Assembly (NCBI GenBank): GCA_013398175.1
Contig: VZRZ01000225.1
Span: forward strand, 488,525 to 552,524
DNA length: 64,000 nt
Direction of reading: 5' to 3'
Source: Climacteris rufus
Taxonomy: Eukaryota; Chordata; Aves; Passeriformes; Climacteridae
The notes beneath the pieces were generated by a model that worked only from the letters and a program-made list of their open reading frames with translations, made no database searches and was not told the DNA's origin. Position numbers and translations under genes: made by a program. Positions 22,601 through 35,560 of this stretch are shown here, piece after piece. How positions within the stretch are numbered: position 1 is the stretch's first letter; every line of letters begins with the position of its first letter.

Positions 22601-25600
22601 TGAGACAAAAACCCATGGCAATAAAATCAAAATGTTTGTTGATGTAGCCACTTCATAGCTGAAGGGCAAGTTAACCAGTCTGGTTCTCCACGAGATGTCC
22701 CAGTTAACACGCTGCTGTAGGAACATGTTGTAGCCCAGGATTTTGAAGTGAGGTCATGAAAAGGGACAGGGCACTTCGGTAGTTATCAAGGAGATGTGTC
22801 ACCTCTCACTGCAGGGACCCTCTGGGTGGGAACCCACCAGCAAACCCAGCTGCAACACCATAAGGAGCTGCCCCAGCAAGACTCATTGGCAGTATCCTGC
22901 CATGGCCTTTGGATGTTACTTAAACCTTAGAACATTTGTTCTACTGCAAGACAGGCTTGCACGAAAAAAAACCCCCAGGTTTAATTAGCTATTTCCCACA
23001 AAGTGTTTTCATCAAAGGCATCAAAGTAATAATTGGTGCCTCAGTGTTAAGTGAATCCATTAAAATTAACTGAGCAATGAGTAAAGCAGCTTAATGCCCT
23101 CCTCCTGATGTGTCTGGCTTTTCATATTCATGGCACCATGTAATCTTTGGGCTGGTGGTTTTGGTCCACTTCCAAGCTGCCTCTCTACTTTCCTGACTTG
23201 GTGCCTCAGCTCCCCATCTGCTTGGCCCTCAAGGAAGCCCATCCTACTGCATTCATGGGCAAACTGTCCCCTTTCCTTTCACCCCAGGAGAAGCCCTAGA
23301 TGCTGACAAGTGAGGTAAAGCGACAGGAGCAGCAAAGGGGGCATAGTGAATGCAAATGCCTCAGTGTCTGGTCTCCCACCACCTTTAAAGTGTAATGGTC
23401 CTTTTGCTCCTTTTGGGAGCTCAACCCCAATGCAGCACCACCCCAGGAGACCGTTCTGCATAAGGATGCCACAGACAAGACTGCACCTTGTGATGCTCAC
23501 TCATGTGACCTCCTCCCCAGCACTGCAGTGGCAATCCAAGGGGTGACCCGTGCAACAGGAAGGCCCAGGGGCTGCACAGCCCCAAAACCTGAAATAGGAA
23601 AGCAAGGTTGATAATGGAACCAGGCTGGGAAGCAAATGCTCATTCTGGTGGATGTGCAAGGGGACACAGGTGTTGACTTTGTGTATTTCTTTTGTTTTTC
23701 CTTCTCTGAGGACAAACAAACATGGAGTTTTGATGATAGGAACAGATTTGGCTGCCTCCCCTGGGATACAACCAATATTTGTGCTCTTTCTTTGATTACT
23801 CCAACAGATGGTGTGAGCCTCAAAATGATTGAAGACCTGAAGGCCATGATTGACAACATCTCTCAGGAGGTTACTCTACTAAAGGAAAAGCAAGCACTCC
23901 AGACAGGTAAAGGGCTTGCTGAAGAATGCCTGACTTTTGCTTGGAGAGAGGAGCTGCTCATAAAGCAGCTGCAATTGCTCCACACATTTTGACAAGGGAT
24001 GCCCAAGCACTCCACAGCAACAAGCCCATCATGGGGGATCAAAGCAGAGTGTGGACTCTCTGCAATCCCTCCAGGGATTGGTGAAGCTCCTCAAGCAGTT
24101 AATGACAGGAGCTGTGCAGTATGGGGCCCCCCTCATTATGTGCTTCCCATTTGTACCGCTATGGGTATTTCTATGATGCTAAGACAGATGTGCATTTTCC
24201 TTTGTGAGGTGAAAGGATGTGCTTTGGGTTAGTCAGTGTTTTAACCAAACACAGTTTACTCTTTTGTAACCCCAGTGAAATGGAGACCTGGTCTCTTACA
24301 CATACCATGGTATTGCCCAGGGAACTGTGCTGGAAGTCAGTCCTACTTCATTAAACATACACGGAGGACAGTCCCAAAATGTTCGTCTTCCAGACATACT
24401 CCATAGTTTTTCTGTGCAAACTCCACTGACATCAACAGCAGTAGGATTTTGCAGAACATGAAACAGAAATGAGATGAAAATGCAAATTAAGGAGAATTTT
24501 CTCCTTAAAAGAAAATGAACACAAGTAAAATCAAGGCTTTAGTTCCAAGCTCACATTCATTGAGAAGTAATTGGTTTGGATATTAATGTGTGGCTCTGAT
24601 TAGGTATTGTTTGGCTACAGTACCCTGCACTCTCCAGGTTGAGAGCTTAAAGAAAAACAAAATAAATTGATATTCTTAACACTAAAATCAGAGGCAAGTA
24701 GAAATTTCCTCTGAAGACCTCAAGCTATGCAAGGACAATGCTTCTGATCAAAGCTTATTAAAAAATACTTCTTTTTTCGTCTTGCATAATTAAGATGATT
24801 TAATTGGCCTGCAGACTTTTTCCCAAAACACTCCAACACTCACCAGTGCCCATGACAAACCTTGTCTCCAACAAACTCATCAGAAAAAGAGTAGCATTGG
24901 ATGGGGAAGAACAAGGCTGGGGAAGGGGAGGACCTTCCAGCAGCAGCAGAGCCCAGAAGGGTGGCAAGGGCACCCCTAAAATCCATTTCTCATGATGATT
25001 GCAGAGGGGGAGGTCATGTCCCCTTGACTGTATCTTTCCCTGCCCCCTTGGATGGCCCCTTGGAATCCTGTGCTGCCAAGGGTCACTGCACAGCCCAAAA
25101 AAAGAAGTTTGTGGTTTGGCTGCTGGGTTTGCTGCTGCTGCCTCTTCCTGGGCACCCTTTTAAAACCAAATTCTCTTTCTGTCTTTTTATTCTGTTCGTG
25201 TGGTAACATCTCAGTCTGCCTGAAAGGCACCAAGATTCACCTAAAATGCTTTCTGGCGTTTTCGGAGACCAAGACATACCACGAGGCCAGCGAGAACTGC
25301 ATCTCTCAGGGCGGCACGCTCAGCACGCCCCAGAACGGGGAGGAGAACGACGCCCTCTATGACTACATGCGCAAGAGCATCGGCTCCGAGGCCGAGGTCT
25401 GGCTGGGCCTCAACGACATGGCCGCGGAGGGCAAGTGGGTCGACATGACGGGCAGCCCCATCCGCTACAAGAACTGGGAGACTGAAATCACCACCCAGCC
25501 CGATGGCGGCAAGCTGGAAAACTGCGCGGCCTTGTCGGGGGCCGCCACCGGCAAGTGGTTCGACAAGAGGTGCCGAGAGCAGCTGCCCTATGTCTGCCAG

Positions 25601-25615
25601 TTCATGATCGTGTAG
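19476..25615 (+). CDS. CLEC3B: CLEC3B, tetranectin (three coding exons, 201 aa)
   Basis: Tetranectin is a secreted homotrimeric C-type-lectin-like protein that binds plasminogen kringle 4, calcium and heparin. Coding exons are 19476-19581, 23808-23906 and 25215-25615; both introns are phase 1, and the total of 606 nt gives 201 residues plus TAG (human 202). Residues 1-20 are a signal peptide (MALRGACLLLCLLSLAHVSG). Residues 21-35 are Lys-rich, like the mammalian heparin-binding tip. Residues 36-68 form the trimerising coiled coil (MIEDLKAMIDNISQEVTLLK). Residues 69-201 are the lectin-like domain with all six cysteines (70, 80, 97, 172, 188, 196) at the human spacing. Gln163, Asp165, Lys168, Glu170 and Asp185 correspond to human mature Q143, D145, K148, E150 and D165, the calcium and kringle-4 contacts. 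Complete and undamaged. Confidence 0.97.
19582..23807 (+). other. CLEC3B intron 1, 4.2 kb
   Basis: Contains T-rich homopolymers at about 21311-21370 with an unresolved base at 21322, a short direct repeat at 22213-22268 and otherwise unique sequence. An 843-nt open frame at 19835-20677 has no recognisable domain, no signal of selection that I can see, and lies wholly inside the intron. I do not call it a gene. Confidence 0.7.
22213..22268. repeat. short imperfect direct repeat, period 28
   Basis: AAATTTCATATAGCAATAG at 22213 is repeated as AAATTTCCTATAGCAATAG at 22241, with continued similarity over about 28 nt. A small tandem duplication in CLEC3B intron 1. Confidence 0.7.
23808..23906 (+). 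CDS. CLEC3B: CLEC3B coding exon 2 (coiled coil)
   Basis: 99 nt, acceptor ccaacag, donor GTAAAG, phase 1 at both ends. It encodes residues 36-68, including LKAMIDNISQEVTLLKEKQA, the alpha-helical trimerisation segment, ending in the conserved ALQT. Confidence 0.96.
23907..25214 (+). other. CLEC3B intron 2, 1.3 kb
   Basis: Phase 1 intron between the coiled-coil and lectin exons. I see no repeat or RNA gene. Confidence 0.75.
25215..25615 (+). CDS. CLEC3B: CLEC3B coding exon 3 (C-type lectin-like domain)
   Basis: Acceptor aacatctcag, stop TAG at 25613-25615. It encodes residues 69-201, the entire CTLD: WLGLNDMAAEGKWVDMTG, the QPDGGK loop, ENCA, KWFDKRC and the terminal VCQFMIV. It is markedly GC-rich compared with the intron before it; this also produces a long spurious antisense open frame at 25241-25834. 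Confidence 0.97.
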
Positions 25616-26752
25616 CGCCAGGGCCTCTCCCCTGCCCAGCCCAGCCTGGATCTCCCCGTGGGCAGCAGGATTATGAAGCTGTAGTTGTGTGTACACGTCC
25701 ATGTACGTACCCAGGCCCGCGCGCACGTGTTCCAGTAGAGTCACTCCTTGCCCAGTGTTGTGGCGGCTCAGTGTCGGATTATAGAGTGCTAGAGCATTTC
25801 CTTTGGCCACATCCAGCCCTGTTCGCAGCTGCACTGCTCTTTCTAAGGCACGATTTATAGATATATTTTTTTACACAGGGAATTTATTAGGGTGGCTCAG
25901 TTGTTTCAGCAAAGAACCAGTGCAGCAGCCCAGCCTGGCGTAGAGCCACCTTGACTGCCCAGGGCTGTCACTCTGCAGTGTCCTTTCCCATTTTGCTCAG
26001 CTTTGTTGGCACACCAACATAGCTAGTTTCTACTTTCTTCTCTTGTTTGCCTTCCCCATGAGCCCTGGCAATGATCCATGGGAGCTCCTTGTTCCTCACA
26101 GTGCTCCAATTCAGCCCTCTGAGGATCAAGGTCCTGTCTCAACGAGCAGAGGGAGTTACTCCTGCTTTGCATTGAGAGATACAATTGGGCTTATGTGGCA
26201 GGGTACCCAGCTGCTCAATGGGTTGTCCAACTAGTCGAGTTAGGTGCATGAAAGAATTAGCAAGTTACAGGCATGTCTGACACTTTTCTCATCAGCCAGA
26301 AGCCAGTTTCACTGACTTCAGTGGGAGACCAAGACCCACTGCCAGATCCTTTGAAAAAAAATTGCATCAGAAGCTTAATTTATGCTGCAGTATCAAGGGG
26401 GGAACCAGAGATGACTTGGAGCATAGTTAGTCAAATATTATCGGAAATAGAAGATGAATGTATTACATAAAGAACATAAATGTAATACCATTAGGAAATA
26501 TGTTGCTATATAAAGATAACTATGTATTGAAAACAAACCCCAGGACCACTCACTCCAGCAGCTTTAAGAATAACCTGACCTGTTTATGTGATGGAAACCC
26601 AGATGAAGTAATCCAGTCTTTGCTGGTCAAGGTACAGTTCCTGGCAAACGTAAATCTGTTGAGCATTGTTTCTGCCAATATAGTCATGCCCAGCTGAAGA
26701 CCTCGGTGATTTTTTACCGAGAAAAGGTTTAAAGAAAAATAATTTAAATAAA
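25616..26752 (+). other. CLEC3B: possible CLEC3B 3'UTR
   Basis: No AATAAA appears in the first kilobase after the stop. The first canonical signal on the plus strand is at 26747-26752, so a 3'UTR of about 1.1 kb is possible. Use of a variant signal nearer the stop cannot be excluded. Confidence 0.35.
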
Positions 26753-29700
26753 CTGCAATGATGGGAAAGAAGTGCAGGTCACCCTGGCAGCTTAACAAAG
26801 CTTTTCCTGGCTGTTGGCTAAAAGGTATTGGTGGTTCTTTGCAGTCCAGTGCTTGGCAATAACCCCTCCAGTTTGGGTCACATCCCCTGCGCTTCCAGTT
26901 TGGAGGTGTCAAGACATAATCCTGCCCATGGGACAGACATTCCAATTTGCTGCTTTGTTTGGAAGCAGCATGGTGGTAGGTAATCCAAGACATCAAGTTT
27001 GAGCCAAGCTGGAAACACACACACATAGAGTGCACGCTTCTGAGGTTGCCCCTATTGCCAAATTCTCTGCTATTCAAATGACTATAAAATAAAAATATCT
27101 ATATAGCTTGCTGAAGGAAGCTGGATTTGTGTCAATGTGAGTGCTTTCTTTTCCTTGTCTTTCTCTTCAGAGCAGCTCCAGGGATCTGTCTGAAGGCTGG
27201 AGATAACAAAGGCAGAGGGAAAAAGCAAAAGTGAGAGCCTCCCACCCTCTAATACACTTTATAGGATTCTCTCCCTCCTGCCCCATTATCATCCCAGTCA
27301 CATGCCATACACAGGATACAGGCAGGGAATCCTTTTATAGGAAAATAAGATTTCTTTCCTCCCCTCCTCTTGCTGCTGGGAAATTTCATTCTGAAATACA
27401 AGACAACACAGAAGGAAGGTCCCTCCCTCAGCCCTTTTTGGCAGCAGTAGTGGTGCTGGGGGAGGTGGCACCTCAGGTCCCAGCATGGAACCAGCCCTTC
27501 CCAGGCTGCTTTCCGCCTCCTCTGCAACAAGCAGAGCTGCAGTCGTGCCAAGAATCCCTCTCCTTCACCCACTGAGGCCGTGATGACTTCTGCCTCCTCC
27601 TCCTCCTTCTCTTCCACTCCAGCATCCCACGTAGGAGAGAGGACCATCCATGAAGAATTCAGTGCTTCACACCAGTCCATAAAGTTACAACTGCTACAGG
27701 ACTGCATGTGAAATTAGGTTACTTTTGCACAGGGGACAAGCCCTTCAGTGAGCTTGACTTTGGACCCTGATCCTGACGTTTTCCAAGACTCTTTGCTGTA
27801 GGTCATGGTTACACTCTACAAGCCAGCTTGTCTCAGTATAAATCCCCTGGTTCCTTTGGCAGATGTTCCCTCCATATTTTGACATACACATGAAGGCAAA
27901 GCAGCAATGCTGGAAATGTTACTGGGTTTAATCCTGAATGATCGTAAACCACATGGTCTTAAAACATGAATGTGTGGTCAGAGAAATAAGCAGAGGGCTT
28001 TTATGGGAGCCCAGGAACGAAAGAGGAATGATGTGAAAGCCATGGACCCCGGCAATGCTGAGCTTTGGGGAAATTGCGGGTGCTGGAGCTGGACCATCTT
28101 TGTGTGGAGTGTGAATCTGAAAAACAGCCATGGAGATGGATGCCAAAAGGATATTCCCAGCAAGGACATTAAGGAGTCAATCTATCAAAATCTAAAAAAT
28201 AACAAGTGGCCCTCAGCAGATTTCTTTCTTGTATCTCTCTTGCCCTCTATTTTCACATAGCTTAAATTTTGCCAACATCATTCCTCATAGATGTTTTGCT
28301 CTTCTGAACCTGGGAGGAGCACAGGGAAGGGTGGTTTTGCCCCTGCTGTAGTTGTTGGATCCAGGATGACAAAACTGACCTTGTAGATTCAGTGTTACAT
28401 TTCTAAGTTTAAGATGTCTTGCAGTCTTCTTCTTACTGTACATTATGAACTACAAATTTTCTTTGAAAAGCTAGAGACAGAATTTTTAAAAGACTCCTCT
28501 ACAACAGCAATGTGGTTTTTTGGGGTTTTTTTTTGTGTCCAACCCTGTGTTTCGTGCTCACAGTGAGTGCCAGGATGGTGGGGTTGAATGGAGGACACTT
28601 GGCTGCCTCCACCCCAGAGAGGCCTGGTGGAAACTGCTTTGAGCACACATGGTCCATCTGCTGGGGGCCAGGACATGCAGCACTGTTTTGATCTTCCATT
28701 AAATCCTTTGGCACTCTAGCCCGTGAGGAACATCTGCTGTCCATGAAGTGTGGTCTTAACCAAAGGCATGCAGACTAATGGAAAGAAACCTCAGCTCTTC
28801 CCCCAGGACAAGGAAATGTAAAGGTGATCATGTCTGAACCCATACATTGTGATGCCTGCAATCCCTAATGAACCTCATGTTATTAAAAATAGGAGATGTT
28901 GTGTAAGACCTTGTGCCACTGATGATACCACTCAGCTGCTTGGGGCTCTGTGAGGAAAGATGAAGCATGAAATGAGTGTATGTTTAGACAAACAAAACGA
29001 TTAAAGTTACTGGGTAATCCCACAGAAGGATTTCCCCCAGCACCATCCACAGCTGAGTTCAACAGAGCTGCACTAACCCACCCCACTGATTGCCTCCACC
29101 CTAATTCACCCAGGTCTGGAAGTTCAGGATCTGATCCAGGTCTTTGCCTGAAGGTCCAGAGAAAGGACCAAATGGTTCAGAGTGGAGTGGTTAACCACAA
29201 AACAGGGAATACCTTTCTGAAGTCTCCCTCTGCACAAGGGCCAGAACAGTGCAGATTCACACACCTCAGCAGCCAGGTTGCTTTCAGCTTCAGTCACTAA
29301 AAGGGCTGGACAGGTAAATGTGGGTGAGAATTGCAGAGTTATGAGCCACAAGCTTGGTTTGAACAAGAAACCCAAGCCCATGCCTCTGTTCCTTGTGCCT
29401 GTCCACTCAGCCTGAGGGTTACTCAGACTGGAGGCTCTCTCCACATCTGGTGCACCCTCTCTTTGTCATCCTTTGCAAAGAATAGTCCCCTGACACCTCT
29501 GCTCCTGCCTGACACAGGGGGAACACACTTCCCACCTCTGTGGCTCTGGAATGAGACCATTGGTAGACTGCACTTCAAAAGGGAAGGACCTTTTCCATCC
29601 CTGAACCACTGAGACTTGTGATTCCTATAGGCTTTGCTGTTTGGTCCTGGTCCTATGTAAGCACTGAACTCCACTTCAGTACCTGATCTGTCAGTCTCTC

Positions 29701-29945
29701 CTTTTATAAATAAAATGAAAAGCTAAATTAAAGTTGCATTTCTCCACCTCAGAAGCCACCATATACAGGGAAGAAACAGAGATCTGTAACACTCAGCAAA
29801 CTCAGCCAAAACACCCCTGAGAGCATAAATACAAACTATTTGGGGTCACTAAACTAATGGAGAGCACAAAAATAAACTCCTTGGGGATAGAAGATAGAGA
29901 GGATATCAGGCTATGGTGTACAAAANAAGATATGAGGTTGGGGTT

Positions 29946-29969
29946 AAAAAAAAAAAAAAAAAAAAAAAA
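29946..29969. repeat. poly(A) tract, 24 nt
   Basis: An uninterrupted run of 24 A, 20 bases after an unresolved base at 29926. I could not identify a retroposon body on its 5' side, so it is left as a simple repeat. Confidence 0.9.
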
Positions 29970-30593
29970 GGATGCTTTATTGCTTTTATATATAGAAGCA
30001 CCCAGGGGGTGTTGGAAGGTAAGAACTGGGGACTCTTCCAAATAGAGCTGAAAACAAATCTCAGCCATCTCAGCCGTGACTCACCCCGGCAGCGTCTCCA
30101 CTCTGTCCTGTGCTGTGCAGACAGGTCAGCAGCTGCATCACCTCCCTGCCACCCACCCCCCAGCAGCCACAACGCACCCCAGTGCCTGCCGCCTCCCTCC
30201 AGGAAGGAGAGAAGGACCCAAGATGCTGTGCTGCCAAGAGGGGAGGCCAGCTGCTAACCACAGAACATGGTTGCCCTCATCTCAGTCCTGTTAGAAAGCT
30301 GGCCCCGAGCCCACGGCAGGGAGCACAACACACAAACCACTTGCCAACCTGGCAGAGGAGAACATGTCTCAAGAAGCTGTGTTTAGAAAACACTATTTGG
30401 GAAGCACTGCAGCTTGTAAAAGAAAGCACAGAAGGGGAAATAAAACCTACAACCCCTACTGCTTGGCAGAAACGCCCCAGGGTCAGCTTGGTTTCCAGTG
30501 CAGCATCAGTAATTTCTATTTCTATCACGCCCATCAACTGGGATCCCAAAAGCGAGGTCTCTGACATTCAATAGTTTGTCTTGTTTCAGTGTT

Positions 30594-31037
30594 TCTCAGG
30601 ACCAGTGAGGCCACATCTGGAGTGCCAGGTTTAGTTTTGGGTTCCTCAGGAAGGACACAGACCTAGTGGAGTGAGTGCAGGGAAGTAGAAGGGATTTGGG
30701 GAGCTGTTGTGTGAGGAGACAGTGATGGCTGGGACTACCCAGCCTGGAGAAGAGGAGGCTCAAGGGATCTTATCTTAAATACCTGATGTGGGCAGGCAGT
30801 GAAGACAGAGCCGTGGTCACAAATTGAAATACAAGAAATTCTGCTTAAAGACAACACTTCTTCTCTGTGAGAGTGTTCAGACCCTAGCACAGCTTGCTGA
30901 GAGAGGCTGTGGAGCCTCCACCCTTGGAGATACTCAAAACCTGACTGGACACAGCCCTGGACAAGGGGACCTTGCTCTGAGCAGGAGGTGTAACCAGGTG
31001 AACTCCAGAGGTCCCTGTCAACCTCAGATTTTCTGTG
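30594..31037 (+). mobile_element. CR1 LINE fragment
   Basis: Diverged CR1 3' region in plus orientation. Landmarks: accagtgaggccacatctgg, tttagttttgggttcctcag, cagcctggagaagaggaggc, tggagatactcaaaacctga, ctggacacagccctggacaa, and the tail ggtccctgtcaacctcagat. 5'-truncated and internally shortened, so non-coding. Confidence 0.85.
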
Positions 31038-31127
31038 CAAACACAGCGACTGAGCAGGGCATCCTACCTACAAACTTGTTCCTTTTCTAGTCACAGGAGA
31101 AAAACAGGCATTCCAGGAGCAGACCGA

Positions 31128-31454
31128 TGACGCTGCTTGATGCTGACGTCGCAGAAAGAAGAGCCAGAGACAACTGTTCAGGTTCAAAGGAAAGGAAGGA
31201 AGGAAGGGGCACAAGACCCACCTTCTTTAATTCTTATATACCCTTTCAGAAATCACTAGTCATTGGAGGAAATCAGTTCTTCCTCCTTCAACTACAGTGG
31301 TCAAAGGAAATGTCCATCAAGGGTCTGTGTCCATGAGAAACGAGTGCATATGATAAGATAGAGCTACAATAACATGGCTATGTTTATAGAGAAATAACCT
31401 TGAAAACTAGCTACCATGGGATAATTATTTTCAGCTGCAAAGAGCAAGGCAACA
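31128..31454 (-). mobile_element. solo LTR (family A, copy 1), class II-like, 6-bp TSD
   Basis: 327-bp element flanked by perfect direct repeats GACCGA (31122-31127 and 31455-31460). It begins TG and ends CA. It is homologous over its length to 45821-46133 and 52432-52755, and shares the core tggtcaaaggaaatgtccat. On its own strand it has a TATATAA box followed by a degenerate polyadenylation signal. There is no internal retroviral sequence, so this is a recombination-derived solo LTR. The 6-bp duplication fits betaretrovirus-like (ERVK) avian elements. Confidence 0.9.
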
Positions 31455-34400
31455 GACCGATGACCTCAGACACCTGATGGACGAGCTGTCGTATCAAAGC
31501 CTTCCTACAAAAAAAGGTTATCAAGAAAGCCAATAAAATAATCCCTCGTGGGATGTGATTTCTACACTGGGGTGCTGTCAGAGCTCTAGATACTAACTAG
31601 GTCTTGCTGCTGTGCCAAGAGTGATCAGAAGACAAGAGCTGAAACTTCATGTAGCTATTCAACCAAAAGGAAACTGGAAAGAAACTGCACCAAATCACCA
31701 AAAAGCAAATGAAATCATTTTTTTTATATTAAATGTTCAGTCCAAAGACACAATTCGGGAGTGCATAGATGCAGATGTGAATCAGCTCAACCACAGTGAC
31801 AGATTTGCTTTACTGATAGAGCAGGACAGTCCAGGAACAGCTTGAATTCATCTGGATTCCTGTACAGTTTGGACACTGCTTCATCACTGCTTCAATCTTC
31901 AATTCAAACCCCCTGAGAGTCACGCCATGCTGACATGGGGGATCCAGACCCCAGGAGGCGGGCAATGGCACAGGTCCCACCTGCCTGTGCACCAGAACAG
32001 AGGTGCTGCAACACACATTTAACAAGGTAGGCTCTCACACTTTGTTCTTTAATACATCAGAGCAGAAAGCCAAATTTTCAAGTGACCTTAAACCAGTCAA
32101 ATTTTAGGACACGCTCCAGAATTTGCACTGATTGTAAACAGGATTAAACAGTCAGTTCTATTGAAGAGTGAGGACTTGGAAGGAGCTGTGTGGGTGGGGT
32201 GCTGTGTACCTATAGTGAGTGACTGACAAGCCTTCTACACAGCCTGGAAGCTGCAAACGTCTTCAAAAAAGCAGCAGATCAACAGTTAGTGGGGTTTGTT
32301 CCTAAATTAAAAGGTATGCATGAAAAAAGGATGCAAACACAGCAAATAGTTCTAGTGGATGGCTGGAGAAAGGTAAGCAATCCTGAAAGCATAGCACTGG
32401 GGGAAAAACAGTTACAGGTAAAATATGGAAAGCTTGAAATCAGACAAAAGTCATCATTATGGAGAACTTTGCCTTCGTTTAAACATTCATAGGAATTGCT
32501 TGCCAGCCTATATGAGAAGCCTAATTTTAAACCTGCTGGAACTACAGTCATGGATAGCATCCACAGCCAGATATAAAACCACCTCATGACTTTGGTCAGG
32601 TGATAAATGTCCATTAAAAAAAGAGAGCAGACAGCCCAGAAGGCCAAACTGCAATGAGCAAAGCAAAGATTCAGCTTTTGATTAGTGTGCTAATGGGGGA
32701 GCTAGGATGACCCTACAAAAATTTTCGTCTTGAGTCTCAGGAGCTGGCTGCATCAGGTGAGGCAGAGCTTGCAGTGGTGAGATACTGCATTGTGGCCACC
32801 ATCCCCTCACCTTCCCTGCAGGGCCAAGGATACCACTCCTTTCCTGCTCTCCTTCCCCTTTTCCAATGCCCTGAACTCACACTCCTTGGGCATTACAGTT
32901 GATTGTTCCAGGCACAGATACTTCAAGTTGCATTAAAATTGTCTATTAAAAAACTAAGAGACATTATGGCTGTAAAGCTCTGGACCTTGAAATCAGGAAA
33001 ACAAGAAATACCAGAATGAGGTGGAATCAAACCAAAAGGAAACATATGGGAAAATTTCTACCTTCAGAATAAGCACTAAATTCCACCTTAATGATTAAAA
33101 TTAAAATTGTCCTCTGAGCCTTCAGGAGTGAAGGGATGATTATTCTCATCATCTTTTTCTACTTCAAGGTGGCAGGAAGGGGAACATCTCCTTTGTTTTG
33201 CTCCTTGGTGACAGAAAGCCACCAAGCCATCACCATGGCATCACCTCAAGCACAGTGTGAATAGGTGGAGATATTTTTACTACAGTCAATGTTAGTGAAG
33301 CAAGTACAGATTTTGTAAAGCACCTTGGAAAAGGGTTACTGGTAGAGATATGATTCATTGCACTCTTCATGGACCTGGGTTATTGTTCTGCACCCTTCCA
33401 CCTAGTTTGGTGTATAATTAGGTATTACTTATACAAGAGGTCATTCATGTCAAGAGAAGCAATAGTTTCCAGAATAATTTAAGTTTTTCCTACACATATT
33501 AATGTTTTCCCAAGTACCTCTCCAGCCACTTTGGATGCCAACAACTGCTTCAAGTGCTGCCACTTCATTCAGTGCTGAAGCAGCTTTGTGGCTGCTCTGT
33601 GGCAAACCCCAGGGACCTTGCTGTAGCAAACTTCACCCAGCAGCTTTGCACTATTCCAGGCAGGTTCAGGTGAGGCTAGAGTAAGAAATGTATTGTATAC
33701 AGAGGTTTGTAAATATTTCACCCCAACATTGAGAGAATATTCACCAAAAAAAAATCAGTTCCTGGAGACCTCTGTCTTGACTTTTGTTGATTGGGAGTGT
33801 GGGGAGAAAGGCAGACAAGGCATGAAAATACAACAGTAGGAAAAGAAAGGGGGGTGATGACAAAAATCCACCTTTCAGTGGTGTTTGGAGCACCTTCACG
33901 GACACATGGTACAACCTCTTGAGCCCAAGTTGCCTTAGTTCCAGAAACGCTCCTTTCCCAGCCATAACCTGGGCACAGATTCCTTAAACTCATGCCCCAC
34001 AAGCTGTGTTGGGAGGCACTGTCACAGGAATTCGCCATCTCCTTTCAGGTGAAGCTGTGTCTTGTCCTTTAACCCCAATGGGTGACCATAAAAACCTAGG
34101 GACAATGTAAGAGTTTGACGTGCAGAAGTGATCAGCCAAATGTATCATCACAATACATAAGTACATAGTAAATTGCCCCTTTTCCTAAGATGTTGGACTA
34201 ACAAGGAAAAATATTGTCTTCTGGATATTAGACACATGCAAGAACCCATATGCTTTGTTGGGCTGGTTTAAGATACTTAAAAATTTGATCTTCAATAACC
34301 CAAAGAAAAGAAATTAGAGAGGATGATCTAATAGCTCGCTGTGGCTTTATTTGGTTGTTTTGGGTTTTTTTATTGCTCTTAAAGATTAACCTATAAAATG

Positions 34401-35560
34401 TTCACCAAACAATCCTACTAGAACATTTTATTAGGCCTTTGGATACTTTTTAGGGTTTATCTTGTGTTAAATAAACTCTCATTAACTTAAGGAAACTATG
34501 GGAAAACATATTAACCTTTTACAAGCTTCTGAATGGGTAAAGGATTAAGCTGTGAAAGGAATTAACAAGTACCTAAACAGGTTTGATTTGGCAGAAAGCA
34601 GAACAGTTTGAATTTACTGTGTAAATGTGAAATCTACAAAGATTCAGGCTTTTGAGCTTGCATCTTGCTAAAATGATACTTCTTATACAAAAAACATTTA
34701 TCACAGCATTTCTCTTTAAAGCCCTCATTTCTGATGATATCAGCAGAACAGATGCTTTTCTGAGCAGCCCAACTCTGACGCTTTCTGCCTCACAAGAAGG
34801 TGCCAGTGGATGTGCAGGTCTTTGAAGGGGAAAGCTTCAAAGTTGAAGTTGAAGTTGAAAGTTGCCATGCCCCAAAGTGCAAATGCAGAGTTTAGCACGA
34901 GCAAAACTCTACTTAGCAGCTTAAACTGTAGAGTAGTCTTTTTCTTTCCTTTGTAGTTAACCCTCTGTGACAAAACACCACCCCTACACATTTGTTTTTG
35001 GGTTACTTTTTCCAGAAGCCAACAATTAAATTAAAGTATCATTTTGAGAGGAAAAGCACACCACTAGTTTGCGGCTTTTTATTTTGAAAAAACCACACAC
35101 CACCTTTAAAGTAAAAGCATTTGCCATGATGAATTTGAAGCAGATACTAAAACGATTGGGATTGAGAGCCTGCAGTTCCTGTTCCTGAGACCAAGTGGTG
35201 AAACTCATCTAAGGACTGGTTCTTCTGTGCAGAAAACTAGATTTACACACGTGTAATTGGTAGCTGCTTTGCCACGATTAATCTCACCTACGGAGAAAGC
35301 TGTCCATATGCTTTACCTGTTTTTTAACCCTTAAGATCACGATGGGATATTTTTCCCATCATGGCAAGTGGCAAAGGCTATATCACCTTAAGGCAAAACC
35401 ATGCCCAAGGTTCAGAATACCCAAGCCTATCCCCATTTAATTTAAGGAGTAATCCCTGAAAGGGAAGTGCCTCCTCACTTCTCTCCCTCTTTACCCAAAC
35501 CAGCCCACTGGAAGACGCAGCCTCCAAAACAAATGGCAGCCGACCATGGACCAACAACTG

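Noticed and set aside
25241..25834. 197-codon minus-strand frame opposite CLEC3B exon 3
   Set aside because: Antisense shadow of the GC-rich lectin exon. It has no domain and no initiator evidence.
26550..27707. Minus-strand frames of 175 and 152 codons in the CLEC3B-CDCP1 spacer
   Set aside because: No similarity to a known family, no flanking splice logic and no repeats that would explain a retrogene; within the range expected by chance.
29946..29969. Poly(A) tail of a processed pseudogene
   Set aside because: No recognisable coding or transposon body precedes the A run and no flanking direct repeat was evident.
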